Notes: generated by a model not told the origin, from the sequence alone. Counted from the first letter of the stretch, positions 7,364-17,159 are shown. The stretch: DNA of 48,689 nt from Pirellulales bacterium (GCA_028066245.1 JALCBR010000016.1:1-48689), one strand, 5' to 3'. Program-made: numbers and translations.

Positions 7364-9646
7364 CTAACGGACACCATGCATCATGGCGTTAATCTTTCGA
7401 ACGGCGAAGAAACAAATCGCGGATGCTACCAATAGGACGATCGTGATGATCATGAAGTAGTTCCGCGGAGCCAGGTATTCCCAATTCTCACCAGCCAAAC
7501 CGGCGGCAAAGTTGCCGAAGAAACTGGTCAACAGCCAGACCCCCATCAGCATGGTGGCGAAGCGCCTCGGCGCCAGCTTGCTGACCATGGAAAGTCCCAC
7601 CGGAGATAGGCATAGCTCGCCCAATGTGCAGAGGATATAGAACCAAAACAGCCAAGCGGAACTCACACGATATTTCGACGAGTCCTGATAGAGCTGGTTG
7701 AGAGCCGAACGGAACTCGGGGTTGGCGCCGGCCACGAGCAGTTGCTTGTAGTCCTTGTCCGCCAACTCTTGCTGCACCGCAAACTCGACCGAGGTCGCAC
7801 CAACTACCGAGGGCGTATCCGCGGAGAACGAAACTCGCGTATTGTCAACATTGACTTCGAACTTCTCCGGATCGTAGCCGCGAAAATAGTTCGGATCGAA
7901 GCTAGCCGGTACATCGGCGACGTTCCACGTCGTGTTGAATTTCACATTCTCGTCGCCTTCCTTCTCTTCGTCTGATTGGTTGTCACGCGCGGCTTTTTTG
8001 TCTTCCTGAGATCTCAGCGCGAAATCTTGTGCCGACTTGATGTATGCCGGGTTTGCCGTCGCTCGCAAGATGCGGTCGCGGTGGTTTTGATCCAACACGC
8101 CGTCGATGATCAGTTTCCCATTGTCGAACGACATGCGGCCGCCGTGGGCAATCATCTTTTCCGGCTCTTCCGCTGATTCACTCTCGGTTGGACCGGGGCT
8201 CCAAAGCTTGTCAAAGTCGTCACGCGATTCCGGCAAGTCAGGTGCATCAAGAAAGTGGACAGAACCATCAATGATCTCAAAACCTTCAGGCAGTTGCTCA
8301 AGGTCGACCTCGCTTCTGCCGTTCTCGTACAGGGTTGCCCACATCATCAGCGCAAATGCCATCCCCTGCAGGAAGACGCCGATCGCCATCTTCCCGGCAA
8401 TCGAGAGTTTGACATTCCGCCTGGCAAGAAAGAGCCATAGCCAGGCGAACATGGGCGCACAGATGACGATTGCCAAGGCATTGATCGATTGGAATGACGT
8501 CGTCCCGACGGGATCCGTCGCGACCAGCTTCTTGACAACATTCTGAGCTGTCTTCCAATATCCCCCTTCCGCCGGATCCGTATGTACATCTGGGTAAACA
8601 GACGGTGTCGGGGGCACTTCCTGTCCCAGGTGGCGATTCGTCGTCTGATCCGCCCATACGTTCATCGCGTTTCCTGCCTGCTCAAACGCTCCCCAGAAGA
8701 AGACAACAAACATGAACAGGGCATAGATCGCCAACACGCGATCCCGCACCGCCATACTGAGTTGTGAGAGAATCCAAGCAGCGAAGAATAGCGACCCCGC
8801 CCCGAATAGGCAGGCAATCATGTTGTCGAAGGACAGGGCACCTGTTGCGGTAGCGATTGGTGCACCAATACCAACTACCACGCCCAGCAGCGTGAACACA
8901 GACGGCGACAGCCGAGAAAATGTGGGGATTGCCGACGGGGCCGTTTCGGCTTCCGCTTCCGTCATCACGTGTTCTTCATCAGACTCTTTCTCTTCGCCGC
9001 TCTTCTCTTTCTTGAAGACCACGTTGGCCGGTAACTCTTTGATCAGCGGCAATCCAATCACGTACGTAACCAGGCCGATGACCATTCCTACGCCGGCAGC
9101 CCCAAACCCCCAGTGATATCCCAGCCCTTCGGTGTCCTTAAGCGCGCCACAGACCAGTGGTGCAAGGAACGCGCCGAGGTTGATGCCCATGTAAAAGATT
9201 GTATACGCCCCATCTCGCCGCGGATCATTCTGCGGGTACAGCCGCCCGACTTGGACTGACATGTTGGGTTTAAAGAACCCATTCCCCATAATTAGAAAGC
9301 CCAGTGCGGCATAGAAAATCCATATGTCTTCAAAGGCCATGAGGAAATGGCCAACCGACATCAAGATTGCACCAATAATGATAGCCCACTTGTTGCCCAA
9401 GTATCGATCCGCCAGGAAACCACCCAAGATAGGAGTCAGGTAAACCAGCGACGTATACCATTTGTAAATGCCCGAAGCATCTTCTTGCGTCCATTTGAAA
9501 TAGTTCACCATGTACAGCACGAGCAAGGCACGCATGCCGTAGTAGCTGAATCGCTCCCACATCTCCGTAAAGAACAGAACGTACAACCCCGCGGGGTGAC
9601 CAAGGATAGTCCGTTGTTTGGGAACTTGAGAACTCGCTTCAGACAT
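7364..9646 (-). CDS. POT family proton-dependent peptide transporter
   Basis: A 760-residue inner-membrane symporter of the POT/PTR2 family, importing di- and tripeptides with protons. I place the start at 9646 (MSEASSQVPK), not the longer ORF, because the family begins with a short tail before the first helix. Signatures: EMWERFSYYG near residue 28 (the ExxERFxYYG motif) and FYMGINLGAFLAPL near 160 (the FxxxINxG motif). An acidic, charged cytoplasmic loop (GEEKESDEEH) follows helix 6. Between about residues 455 and 650 a soluble, charge-rich insertion of about 200 residues separates the last two predicted helices from the rest; typical bacterial POTs of about 500 residues lack it. The C-terminal pair (SSAWLFWFYILCTLGELCLSPVGL) restores the fold. 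The terminator follows at 7302-7339. Confidence 0.92.
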   Translation of the reverse strand: MSEASSQVPKQRTILGHPAGLYVLFFTEMWERFSYYGMRALLVLYMVNYFKWTQEDASGIYKWYTSLVYLTPILGGFLADRYLGNKWAIIIGAILMSVGHFLMAFEDIWIFYAALGFLIMGNGFFKPNMSVQVGRLYPQNDPRRDGAYTIFYMGINLGAFLAPLVCGALKDTEGLGYHWGFGAAGVGMVIGLVTYVIGLPLIKELPANVVFKKEKSGEEKESDEEHVMTEAEAETAPSAIPTFSRLSPSVFTLLGVVVGIGAPIATATGALSFDNMIACLFGAGSLFFAAWILSQLSMAVRDRVLAIYALFMFVVFFWGAFEQAGNAMNVWADQTTNRHLGQEVPPTPSVYPDVHTDPAEGGYWKTAQNVVKKLVATDPVGTTSFQSINALAIVICAPMFAWLWLFLARRNVKLSIAGKMAIGVFLQGMAFALMMWATLYENGRSEVDLEQLPEGFEIIDGSVHFLDAPDLPESRDDFDKLWSPGPTESESAEEPEKMIAHGGRMSFDNGKLIIDGVLDQNHRDRILRATANPAYIKSAQDFALRSQEDKKAARDNQSDEEKEGDENVKFNTTWNVADVPASFDPNYFRGYDPEKFEVNVDNTRVSFSADTPSVVGATSVEFAVQQELADKDYKQLLVAGANPEFRSALNQLYQDSSKYRVSSAWLFWFYILCTLGELCLSPVGLSMVSKLAPRRFATMLMGVWLLTSFFGNFAAGLAGENWEYLAPRNYFMIITIVLLVASAICFFAVRKINAMMHGVR

Positions 9647-9872
9647 AGTGACTCTCGACCCGAAGACGATGCCAGCGGATAGATCGCAGGCGGATGTGGA
9701 TGTTAGACATGAGACGTGGCCGCGCGCCCCTGACGCTCCACGCTCCCGTGCGTTGAACCTGGAGTCGTGGCTCGACGGTGAGAATTGCCACGAGCTGCGC
9801 CGCCGGCTCAACGTCGAGAAAGTCTAACGGCTTGATGCTTGGCGAGGCAACAAAGATTTGCCAATTCACTAC

Positions 9873-11930
9873 CTATCGCGAGCGTTCCTCGCGCGCCAGT
9901 TGTCCGAACGCGACCGCCCGCTCTGACGCGGCCTTCAGCAATTCCGCGTTTCCCAGCCCTCGAGCAGCCACCTGCGCTGTGCGAGCCAATTGGACGGATT
10001 CAGCATATCGCTCCCGTACCACAGCGTCATCCGCTAGATCGAGGGCGGACTGTGCGACCGTTGCGCGTGTTTCCGCCGAACCGCGTGCCAATTTCGTCAA
10101 CTCGGCGGATTTGAGTTTGAGGACATCGACCTCGAAATAGTCACCGATCACGTCCAACAGCAGCAGCGTTGCGTTAACATCGCCAGTGAAACTTGCCTGG
10201 TCGACGGCCAATTGTAGCAGGGCGTACCGCCGCGCCGTGTCTGGCTCTTTCTTGGCCGCATCGCGAAACGTGTTGGCAAGCTTCCTACGTTCGTTTGGCT
10301 CTTGCGCACTGCCCAAAGCCTGATCATGCTCTGATTTGAGCTTGAGCAATGCCTCCATCAACACTTCTCCCTCTGGGGGAGCGACTTTCGCACCAAAGCG
10401 AGGAACGTCCGCATTCACGGATTCCGACGGTGGTGAGACAGACTCTGTCGGAGGTGGTGTTGTGTCCGGCTGCGCGGCGTCTGTCAGTATGGCAAGCTGT
10501 AACTCAGTCCGCAGCAATTCCACGGATTGTGGATTTTCCGCCTCGGCCGCGGCGAGCATCTTCTCAGCTTGGGCATGGTTGGCGCGAGGGTCGGCAATCA
10601 GGAACGCAGCCAGCACAAGGTTCTTGCTCGTGGACTCCTCCTGATAGGCGTATTCCCCCAACGCATAGGCGAACCCTGAAGGCATCGTCGCGTAGTCGTA
10701 TCGTTCATTGGTGCCGTCGCGACGAATCCTCAAACCGTCGCCGTCCACTTCCACAATGCCAATGGGAACTCCCGCCACCTCGATTTGGTCGGCGGCCTGC
10801 AGCGTATCGACCGAATTTCTCACCGTTCCCCAGAAGGAGCCAACAAGCTGAGCGAGCAAGCGCGCCGCATCCCGTTCACGCGCGAACTCGCCTTCCGGGT
10901 CAAGAGCCGCAGCGGCGGCAATCTTTTGCTCAGCAAGCTCGAAGTTCCGGTCCCCCAGTGCTTGACGGGATTCTTGCAGTGTCGTCCGGAGTATCTCGAC
11001 TGTTGCGGCGTCAAGCGGATCGCTCCTTCGAACCGGCGACCGACCGTCCGTTGCTTCAGAACGACCTGACGAGGCGGAACTGTCTTTTTCGCCGATGTTC
11101 TCAATACTCTCAACTGGTTTGGCCTGCGGTATGTCTCCGTTGGCCGAGTTTTTGCCACTTTGACCGCTATTCGTTGGGCGGCCATTTTTCAAAGGAAGGT
11201 CACCTTTGGAACGAACGGCAGGCTCATTCTGCGAATTGTTCGGTGCAGGCGAATGATCGTCGCTCTCTGCGTTGTGGTTGGCAGCGAACTTCTCTGCAGC
11301 GAATGGCCCCCTTCCCGCCAAGTAAAAGCCAATGCCACCAAGCAACAGAAACATGGCCGCGGCCGTTCCCCAAATCAAAACAGGCGATGGGCCCGAGCGA
11401 CGTGGACGGCCTCCTGTCGAAGCGGTTCTCACCGTCCGCGGTTTGTCTGTCGAATCCGTCGTTGTTGACTGAGCAACCGCCGTTATCAGTGCTGACCTCG
11501 ACTGAGAGGCTTCTGCCCCCCGCTTTGCTGACGGTGTCACCAAGGTTGTTGGCGTCGCCCCTGGTGGCAAGAGATCAGCAGCTCGTTGATCAACAGGCGC
11601 GGCTTTTGCGCTGGGTGTCCCTTGAGCTGGGTCGGTTGGCGCGGCCAGAGCACTCCCAAGCGAAACTCGCAGTTGGCCGTCATAGTCCGCTCGTTGCGCC
11701 GGGTCCAGCAGGCAGCGGCGAGCTTCGTCAATTTCGCGCAGCAAACGCTGAACCAAAGCTTTGTCTTTGACGACATGTGGCTTGAGCATGGCAACTTGCC
11801 GTTGCGCGGCCTTATCAATCTTCGTCGCGCTCTGCTCGAACTTCGACAACCCCAGCAGCATATAGTGGTCTGGCCGAGCCCCGTCCGAGGGTAGATTCAA
11901 CCAATCTAAGTACGGATTTATCATGCTCAT
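9873..11930 (-). CDS. Membrane protein with N-terminal J-domain-like region
   Basis: A 685-residue protein of a type common in planctomycetes. Residues about 5-90 read like a divergent J-domain (YLDWLNLPSDGARPDHYMLL, then EIDEARRCLLDPAQRADYDG), but the HPD tripeptide is not obvious, so Hsp70 stimulation is doubtful. A Pro/Thr/Ser-rich linker follows. One transmembrane helix (VLIWGTAAAMFLLLGGIGFY) lies near residues 184-203, so the C-terminal ~480 residues should face the periplasm. That part has a low-complexity Asn/Ser/Asp linker and then Ala/Glu-rich helical segments resembling tetratricopeptide-type helical hairpins (ALGDRNFELAEQKIAAAAALDPEGEFARE). Start may be 11930 or the internal ATG at 11924. 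No clear Shine-Dalgarno sequence is seen. Role unknown; an envelope scaffold is a guess. Confidence 0.75.
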   Translation of the reverse strand: MSMINPYLDWLNLPSDGARPDHYMLLGLSKFEQSATKIDKAAQRQVAMLKPHVVKDKALVQRLLREIDEARRCLLDPAQRADYDGQLRVSLGSALAAPTDPAQGTPSAKAAPVDQRAADLLPPGATPTTLVTPSAKRGAEASQSRSALITAVAQSTTTDSTDKPRTVRTASTGGRPRRSGPSPVLIWGTAAAMFLLLGGIGFYLAGRGPFAAEKFAANHNAESDDHSPAPNNSQNEPAVRSKGDLPLKNGRPTNSGQSGKNSANGDIPQAKPVESIENIGEKDSSASSGRSEATDGRSPVRRSDPLDAATVEILRTTLQESRQALGDRNFELAEQKIAAAAALDPEGEFARERDAARLLAQLVGSFWGTVRNSVDTLQAADQIEVAGVPIGIVEVDGDGLRIRRDGTNERYDYATMPSGFAYALGEYAYQEESTSKNLVLAAFLIADPRANHAQAEKMLAAAEAENPQSVELLRTELQLAILTDAAQPDTTPPPTESVSPPSESVNADVPRFGAKVAPPEGEVLMEALLKLKSEHDQALGSAQEPNERRKLANTFRDAAKKEPDTARRYALLQLAVDQASFTGDVNATLLLLDVIGDYFEVDVLKLKSAELTKLARGSAETRATVAQSALDLADDAVVRERYAESVQLARTAQVAARGLGNAELLKAASERAVAFGQLAREERSR

Positions 11931-12367
11931 TCAAGGCGTATGAGTTTTTTCCACAGCCAAGAGCAGGCGCCAAACTGAATAAGAAAACGCACGGCGCAGG
12001 CAAAGGGCTCCACCGTATCGTCCTGCGCGGCCCGCTCACTCAGCACGACGCCACCTTCCCATACGATTCTTGTGGGTGAGTCGAGGGTAGTGACGAACAT
12101 TCGCCGCGCCGGGCAGCTCACCAACGCGGAATGGCCTGATCGACGCCCGGCAACAGCCCCACCCAAGAGAAGGCCCGCTCATGAGGACCTTTGTAGTATG
12201 TTCTAAAATGACCACCAAGGCAAAGGAAGCCGCCCAGCCTGGACTCGCCATGAAGCGAAGTCGCAACTTGAGTGAAGCAGCAAGCTCAGATAGAGTGAAT
12301 TCCGCGCCTGGAACATCTGGCTCCCAGTCGCGATGAAGCCCTGTCTGGAACCCGGTGATTGTACATC
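11931..12367. other. Divergent intergenic region
   Basis: This 437-bp gap lies between the J-domain-like gene and xdhC-like gene. I see no RNA gene, riboswitch fold or convincing promoter. Overlapping ORFs in it have no recognisable features. Confidence 0.45.
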
Positions 12368-13546
12368 ATGCGAGAGATTCTTCCGCAACTCGCGGCATAC
12401 TTGAAAGAGGATCGGCCGTTGGCTTATTGCCGCCTCGTGGAAACGCGTGGCAGTACACCACAAAAAGCCGGCGCGGCAATGCTGGTGTTCCCGGACGGCT
12501 CGCAAGCCGGCACGATAGGCGGCGGCTGTGTCGAAGCGGAAGTCAAGCGCAAGGCGCTGCGAATCATTAATGATGGCATCGCTGAAATCGTTTGTTTCCA
12601 GCTCGATAGCGACTACGGCTGGGACGATGGTCTGATTTGCGGCGGCCGGATGCAGGTCCTGATTGATCCCATTGTCGGCGCACAGGCGAAAGCTTACTAC
12701 GAGACTTTAGGCGTGCGGATCGCGGAGGGAAAGGATTGTCAGGAGGCGATCAGCCTCGACTTAGAAAAATCAGGACTGCCGGAGACAGCGTGTCTACTGC
12801 TTGACGAACACGCCAATGTTTTGCAAACGTTGCGGCTGGAGACAGCGAATTCGGCGTTGGTAGAACCAGACGGTCACGCCACACAACAGCTGCGCGCGCA
12901 ACTCTCCACGCTGAAAGATCGGCCGCGCCCTCAAGCCGCCGGCGGATTTGCCTATCTGTCAGTCTTGAAGCGCTGCCGCCTGGTGATCGTTGGCGGAGGA
13001 CATGTCGGCAAGGCGGTGGCCGCGATGGCCGCGGACATGGACTTTGACACTTGCGTCATCGACGATCGTCCTGAAGTCGTTTCCGCTGAACGTTTTCCCA
13101 GAGCAAACCAACGGCTAAGTGGCCCAATGGAAGATGTCCTGCGTAACGTCGAAATCACGCCGGACACCTATTGCTTGATCGTGACTCGCGGGCACAACCA
13201 TGACGAGCAAGCGCTGTATCATCTCTGTCAGCGCGGCGCGCGATACGTTGGCATGATTGGCAGCAAGCGAAAGATCAAGTTGATCTACGATGATCTGCTC
13301 CGCGAAGGCGTTCCTTCCGAAGTTCTGCAAGGAGTGCATGCGCCTGTCGGGATCGATATTGGTTCGCAGACGGTGCCTGAGATCGCCGTCAGTATCATGG
13401 CCGAGTTGATCGCGCATCGGAATCTGGGTGGTCGTGTGCCTGGAAGTGCATCGCGTCAGGGCCGGGATGGTGGACGAAGCGTGAAAGGCAATTCACCGGA
13501 CCAGGACTCCACCCGCCAATGCACCATTGATCAGGTCAATTCTTGA
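12368..13546 (+). CDS. XdhC/CoxI family molybdenum hydroxylase maturation protein
   Basis: A 392-residue XdhC/CoxI-type protein. Members bind molybdenum cofactor and insert the sulfurated form into xanthine dehydrogenase or related hydroxylases. The N-terminal XdhC_CoxI domain has VETRGSTPQKAGAAMLV and GTIGGGCVEAEV; the C-terminal Rossmann domain starts with RLVIVGGGHVGKAVAAMA near residue 205 and ends in VGMIGSKRKIKLIYDDL and PVGIDIGSQTVPEIAVSIMAE. Both domains are complete. ATG at 12368 is my start; a TTG at 12359 is an alternative. The MobA-like cytidylyltransferase gene follows 27 bp after the stop, matching the XdhC/MocA pair often seen beside molybdenum hydroxylases. No hydroxylase subunits are in the window, so the client enzyme is elsewhere or outside. 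Confidence 0.88.
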   Translation: MREILPQLAAYLKEDRPLAYCRLVETRGSTPQKAGAAMLVFPDGSQAGTIGGGCVEAEVKRKALRIINDGIAEIVCFQLDSDYGWDDGLICGGRMQVLIDPIVGAQAKAYYETLGVRIAEGKDCQEAISLDLEKSGLPETACLLLDEHANVLQTLRLETANSALVEPDGHATQQLRAQLSTLKDRPRPQAAGGFAYLSVLKRCRLVIVGGGHVGKAVAAMAADMDFDTCVIDDRPEVVSAERFPRANQRLSGPMEDVLRNVEITPDTYCLIVTRGHNHDEQALYHLCQRGARYVGMIGSKRKIKLIYDDLLREGVPSEVLQGVHAPVGIDIGSQTVPEIAVSIMAELIAHRNLGGRVPGSASRQGRDGGRSVKGNSPDQDSTRQCTIDQVNS

Positions 13547-13573
13547 ATCGCTCTTCTCCGGGACGAGTGCCAG

Positions 13574-14206
13574 ATGCGCAGCTTCGCGGTCATCCCAGGG
13601 GCAGGTGTCAGCCGGCGGATGGGCACATCCAAGCTGCTCCTTCCGTGGGGTGAGATCACGGTGATTGAACACCTGTTGCGGCAATGGCACGAGTCCTGTG
13701 TCGATCACATCGTGTTGGTGACGCGACCACAGACCCTAGCCGGTTTGGAACGCTCGCGTTGGTCGGCCTTTGAGCGATTGCAGGTCGTGACTCCAAAGCC
13801 GCCGCCTGAGGAGATGAAAGCTAGCGTGTCGCGAGCGCTCGATTTCATTTGCGATCAGTGGGTTCCGCAAACAGAAGACATCTGGCTGTTGGCGCCAGCA
13901 GACCTGGTGACTCTGACGTCCTCCATGATTAACAGCGTGGTCGAGGGGTTTAGAGGCTCTGGATCCGCCAAAGAGTTGGCCATCCCGCGATTCACTGACA
14001 AACGGGGCCACCCCGTGTTATTTCGATGGAAGCTGGCAAGCGAAGTCGCAAGTCTTGCCGACCACGAGAACCTTCGCTCGCTCGTGGACAAGACGTCTTC
14101 ACGACTTGAAATCTCGATGCCCGGGCAAGCTCCGCGGGACCTGGATACGTGGGCGGACTATGAATCACTGAGGCCGCCGAGAACGCCGGAAATTGCGAAA
14201 CCGTAG
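13574..14206 (+). CDS. MobA/MocA-like nucleotidyltransferase
   Basis: A 210-residue NTP-transferase of the MobA/MocA group, which attaches a nucleotide (CMP in MocA, GMP in MobA) to molybdopterin. The N-terminal nucleotide-binding loop reads IPGAGVSRRMGTSKLLLPWG (residues 7-26), with the expected Gly-rich turn, Arg-Met-Gly and Lys. The usual LAAGxSxRMG is changed at the first positions (PGAGVSRRMG). A DxxD-like metal site is present in LLAPADLVTLT, and the GHPVLF motif is present near residue 147. Following a XdhC gene by 27 bp suggests the CMP-transfer (MocA) version for xanthine-dehydrogenase-type enzymes. The C-terminal tail is short. The start is not backed by a clear Shine-Dalgarno sequence, but the N-terminal motif requires it. 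Confidence 0.82.
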   Translation: MRSFAVIPGAGVSRRMGTSKLLLPWGEITVIEHLLRQWHESCVDHIVLVTRPQTLAGLERSRWSAFERLQVVTPKPPPEEMKASVSRALDFICDQWVPQTEDIWLLAPADLVTLTSSMINSVVEGFRGSGSAKELAIPRFTDKRGHPVLFRWKLASEVASLADHENLRSLVDKTSSRLEISMPGQAPRDLDTWADYESLRPPRTPEIAKP

Positions 14207-14422
14207 AAGCCTAGCTGACAGTCACAGGTTTGTTGTCAGTTGGCGGCCACGAGAACTTGCCTGGATGAGCGTAGAGTCAATGACTTTTCTGTCACCGGGA
14301 GGTCACGTAAACTCGATGTTAATGCTCCTGCTGTGCAAGATCGTAGTAAGTAACGCGTGGGCAGGACGTTTCAGAGTCACGAATGCTTCGCTTCGCAGAA
14401 CTTCAATAGGAACGGAGGGAGC

Positions 14423-17023
14423 ATGAATCGGCCATGTCATGGTATGTGGAGCCAAGAACAGCCCAATCGACAGAGTTCGCTAGCGGTGCAACGCCCCTGG
14501 TATCGGATTTGGCTGTGGGCATTGGCGGCCATGGTGGCGTTCACCGCCCCCGGCTGTGGTGGTTGTGGCGGAAGTAACAAGAACGCCAACAAGACACCGG
14601 AAGAGCTCAAGGCCGAGGAAGAAGAAAGGAAACGCCAAGAGGAGATGCCCGACTTTACCGTCGGTGACCTGCGGACGCTCCCCTCCTCACAAAGCCGGAT
14701 CGGCGCATTCGTCAAGCCAGGGCACTGGTCAGTGGCATCCATTGATGTTACGGCCAACAAATTTGACCTTCCCAACGGTGAGCTTACAACGGAGCCGCTT
14801 AAGTTGGACGGGATGCCATTCCGGATGGGGTCCTCACGTGACGCGCTGCTCTCTAAGTCGCAGAAGAAATCATTGCCAATTGTCCTTTATGTTCCGCCGG
14901 GCAGGTCCAGTACCAGCATAGAGGCCAGAGTCTCACGCAGCGGTGGTGGCATCATTGAACAAAAGGCAACCGGCGTTTCACGAATGCCGGCCCATCAATT
15001 TCATATGGTGGTCCTGACAGACAAACCAGACTTGTACAACTTCCTGCCGCGAATGGCTTCCATTCGACCCTATGTCTGGAACGAATCCGTGCAGTTGCCA
15101 GCGTTCTACCGCGTGCATATTCCAGACCTCACCACGGAATCTTTGCCTTTGCCGGACAATTCCCTGTGCTGGACAAGCACCGCATTTTTGATCTGGGACG
15201 GGCTTGCTCCGGAAACGCTGGATCAACAGCAACAAACTGCACTGGTCGATTGGCTGCACTGGGGAGGGCAGTTAGTCGTGAGTGGTCCCGGTACACTTGA
15301 TTTGCTTAATCAGGGATTCTTGGCCGAGTTGCTACCGGCAAAGCCAGGGCGCGATATCACGCTCAATGAGCAGGAGCTTCAGGAATTCGCGGAGGAGTGG
15401 ACTCCGGACACGCTCGGGCGACGGGATCAACGCCTGCAGCTGGCAGAGGGGATTTCAGCCAAGGAATTGCTGGTTGATGAAGAGGACCCAAACGTGCGCG
15501 TGTTAGCGACAACGCGCTCCGATAACGGGGTCATTCCCATGACTGTGGAACGTCGCGTCGGTCGCGGTCGGTTTGTAGTCACTGCGTTCGGACTTTCTCA
15601 AAAACAGCTCGTGACGCCTGCTTGGAGCGCTTTTGATAGCTTCTTCAATGCCTGCGTATTGCTCCGACCGCCACGCACTTTTTTCCGCAGTGGTGTCTGG
15701 GAGGAATTGGGAGCGCGATGGGCGGGTGGCAACACTTCCTCGCCAACGGAGCCTTCACTGCAGTCCCGTGTCCGCTACTTCACGCGCGACGCTAGAGCAG
15801 AGCAAGGCGTCGTGAAGATTGATGGCCAGAGCATTGAATCCTTTGACGGTATCTTGATTGAAGACCAGAACAGCAGCAGTTTGCTGCAGCAATCATACGA
15901 AGAGGATGAAGTTGTGATTGGACCGGGCGTTGCCGGTTGGACAGACTTCAACATCGCGTCTGCAACAGCACGGGAAACTTTACGAAAAGCCGCTGGCATT
16001 GTGATTCCGGACGCATCCTTCGTGCTGCGGATGTTGGCGATTTATGTTGTCGTACTTGTGCCAGTCAACTGGATGATCTTTCGTTTGATTGGCCGTGTCG
16101 AGTGGGCTTGGATTGCCGCACCAGTGATCACCATTGCCTTTGCCTTGATTGTCATCAATCAGGCGGAGCTGGACATTGGCTTCGCGCGTGCGCGGGCTGA
16201 GCTCAATGTGATTGAGTTGCAAGGGGATTACTCGCGCGCTCATGTGACCCGGTTTACTTCTTTGTATACGTCACTGACAACTGCCTACGACACACGCTAC
16301 ACGGACTCAACTGCCATCGTGCAGCCTTTTGCACGGTTGGGCGCTCACGAGCGCCGGCAGACACTCATCGGAGACACGCCCACAACAATCAACTACCGCC
16401 GGACACCGACCCGGGTGACTCTCAGTGGGTTTGAAGTCTCATCCAATAGCACGGAGATGCTCCATTCCGAGCACATGCTCGATTTGGGAGGAGGCATCCA
16501 CCTGAAGTCCTTCAACGGCCAGTCCGGAGCAGTTGTCAATAATACGGACATGGACCTCAAAGGCGCGGCAATCTTGACGCAAGATAGCGTGGCCTGGATT
16601 GGAGATATCAATGCCGGAGCGGAAAGCTCATTTCAACTGCAAGATCGGTCGCCTGAATCCGGGGAAAACACTGGAGAACTTCTCATGGAGAACTATTGGT
16701 TCCCGGAACGGGAAGAATCTCCGTATACCGCCAAAGACAGTAGTTCGCTGCAGCTCGATCTACGCCCGCTGATCCAGCTTTTGGAAGCGCGCGGGTCCAA
16801 CGCGACGAGGAGCACGTTTCCGGAGCGAGAAATCCGCCTGGTCGCCTGGAATGTGGATCTGCTTCCTGGCATGGAGGTTGAGCCCGCGGCATCACAAGTG
16901 CGGGTTGGCAATGTAATTCTTGCTCATTTGCGGCATGAGCCACTTCCTGAGCCGAAGAAGAACGACAACACGCCGGGGGCAACGGGAGCCCGGGAGTTTG
17001 ATGGTATCGATGATCAAGAATAA
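14423..17023 (+). CDS. Large membrane protein with amidotransferase-like domain, ABC-transporter associated
   Basis: An 866-residue membrane protein. ATG at 14423 is chosen over the longer frame because it has an excellent ribosome-binding site (GGAACGGAGGGAGC). An N-terminal hydrophobic anchor (WLWALAAMVAFTAPGC) ends in a lipobox-like Cys, followed by a Gly/Cys-rich and a charged Lys/Glu stretch. Residues about 230-420 look like a class I glutamine amidotransferase-like fold (DGLAPETLDQQQQTALVDWL, GGQLVVSGPGTL), a fold also found in proteins partnering gliding or ABC-2 transporters, without an evident catalytic Cys. Two adjacent transmembrane helices lie near residues 532-583 (RMLAIYVVVLVPVNWMIF; WIAAPVITIAFALIVI), then a beta-rich C-terminal domain. 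The ABC ATPase gene follows 132 bp downstream, so a transport-linked role is likely but not shown. Confidence 0.75.
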   Translation: MNRPCHGMWSQEQPNRQSSLAVQRPWYRIWLWALAAMVAFTAPGCGGCGGSNKNANKTPEELKAEEEERKRQEEMPDFTVGDLRTLPSSQSRIGAFVKPGHWSVASIDVTANKFDLPNGELTTEPLKLDGMPFRMGSSRDALLSKSQKKSLPIVLYVPPGRSSTSIEARVSRSGGGIIEQKATGVSRMPAHQFHMVVLTDKPDLYNFLPRMASIRPYVWNESVQLPAFYRVHIPDLTTESLPLPDNSLCWTSTAFLIWDGLAPETLDQQQQTALVDWLHWGGQLVVSGPGTLDLLNQGFLAELLPAKPGRDITLNEQELQEFAEEWTPDTLGRRDQRLQLAEGISAKELLVDEEDPNVRVLATTRSDNGVIPMTVERRVGRGRFVVTAFGLSQKQLVTPAWSAFDSFFNACVLLRPPRTFFRSGVWEELGARWAGGNTSSPTEPSLQSRVRYFTRDARAEQGVVKIDGQSIESFDGILIEDQNSSSLLQQSYEEDEVVIGPGVAGWTDFNIASATARETLRKAAGIVIPDASFVLRMLAIYVVVLVPVNWMIFRLIGRVEWAWIAAPVITIAFALIVINQAELDIGFARARAELNVIELQGDYSRAHVTRFTSLYTSLTTAYDTRYTDSTAIVQPFARLGAHERRQTLIGDTPTTINYRRTPTRVTLSGFEVSSNSTEMLHSEHMLDLGGGIHLKSFNGQSGAVVNNTDMDLKGAAILTQDSVAWIGDINAGAESSFQLQDRSPESGENTGELLMENYWFPEREESPYTAKDSSSLQLDLRPLIQLLEARGSNATRSTFPEREIRLVAWNVDLLPGMEVEPAASQVRVGNVILAHLRHEPLPEPKKNDNTPGATGAREFDGIDDQE

Positions 17024-17159
17024 GCATGTCGAGCGTGCGAGAAAACAATCAACAACAGTCGCCAAGAGGGCGGTCGAACAACGACGAGACGTGTTAAGCA
17101 AAAGAATGACCGCAAGTGCGCCATACTGTCACCGCCTTCAACGGCAACCAAATCAATGA
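17010..17159 (+). CDS. Possible small basic peptide bridging two genes
   Basis: A 49-codon frame starts with ATG at 17010, inside the last codons of the preceding membrane-protein gene, and ends in TGA at 17157-17159, overlapping the ATG of the ABC ATPase as ATGA. The peptide is strongly basic (MIKNKHVERARKQSTTVAKR) and has no known motif. The ATPase start has no Shine-Dalgarno sequence, so translation of this frame could couple the two genes. Equally it may be a chance frame. The peptide itself may have no function. Confidence 0.3.
   Translation: MIKNKHVERARKQSTTVAKRAVEQRRDVLSKRMTASAPYCHRLQRQPNQ

Noticed and set aside
10349-11770. 473-codon plus-strand ORF opposite the J-domain-like protein
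   Set aside because: Arg/Pro/Ser-rich with no motif; it mirrors a real minus-strand gene with a transmembrane segment and linker.
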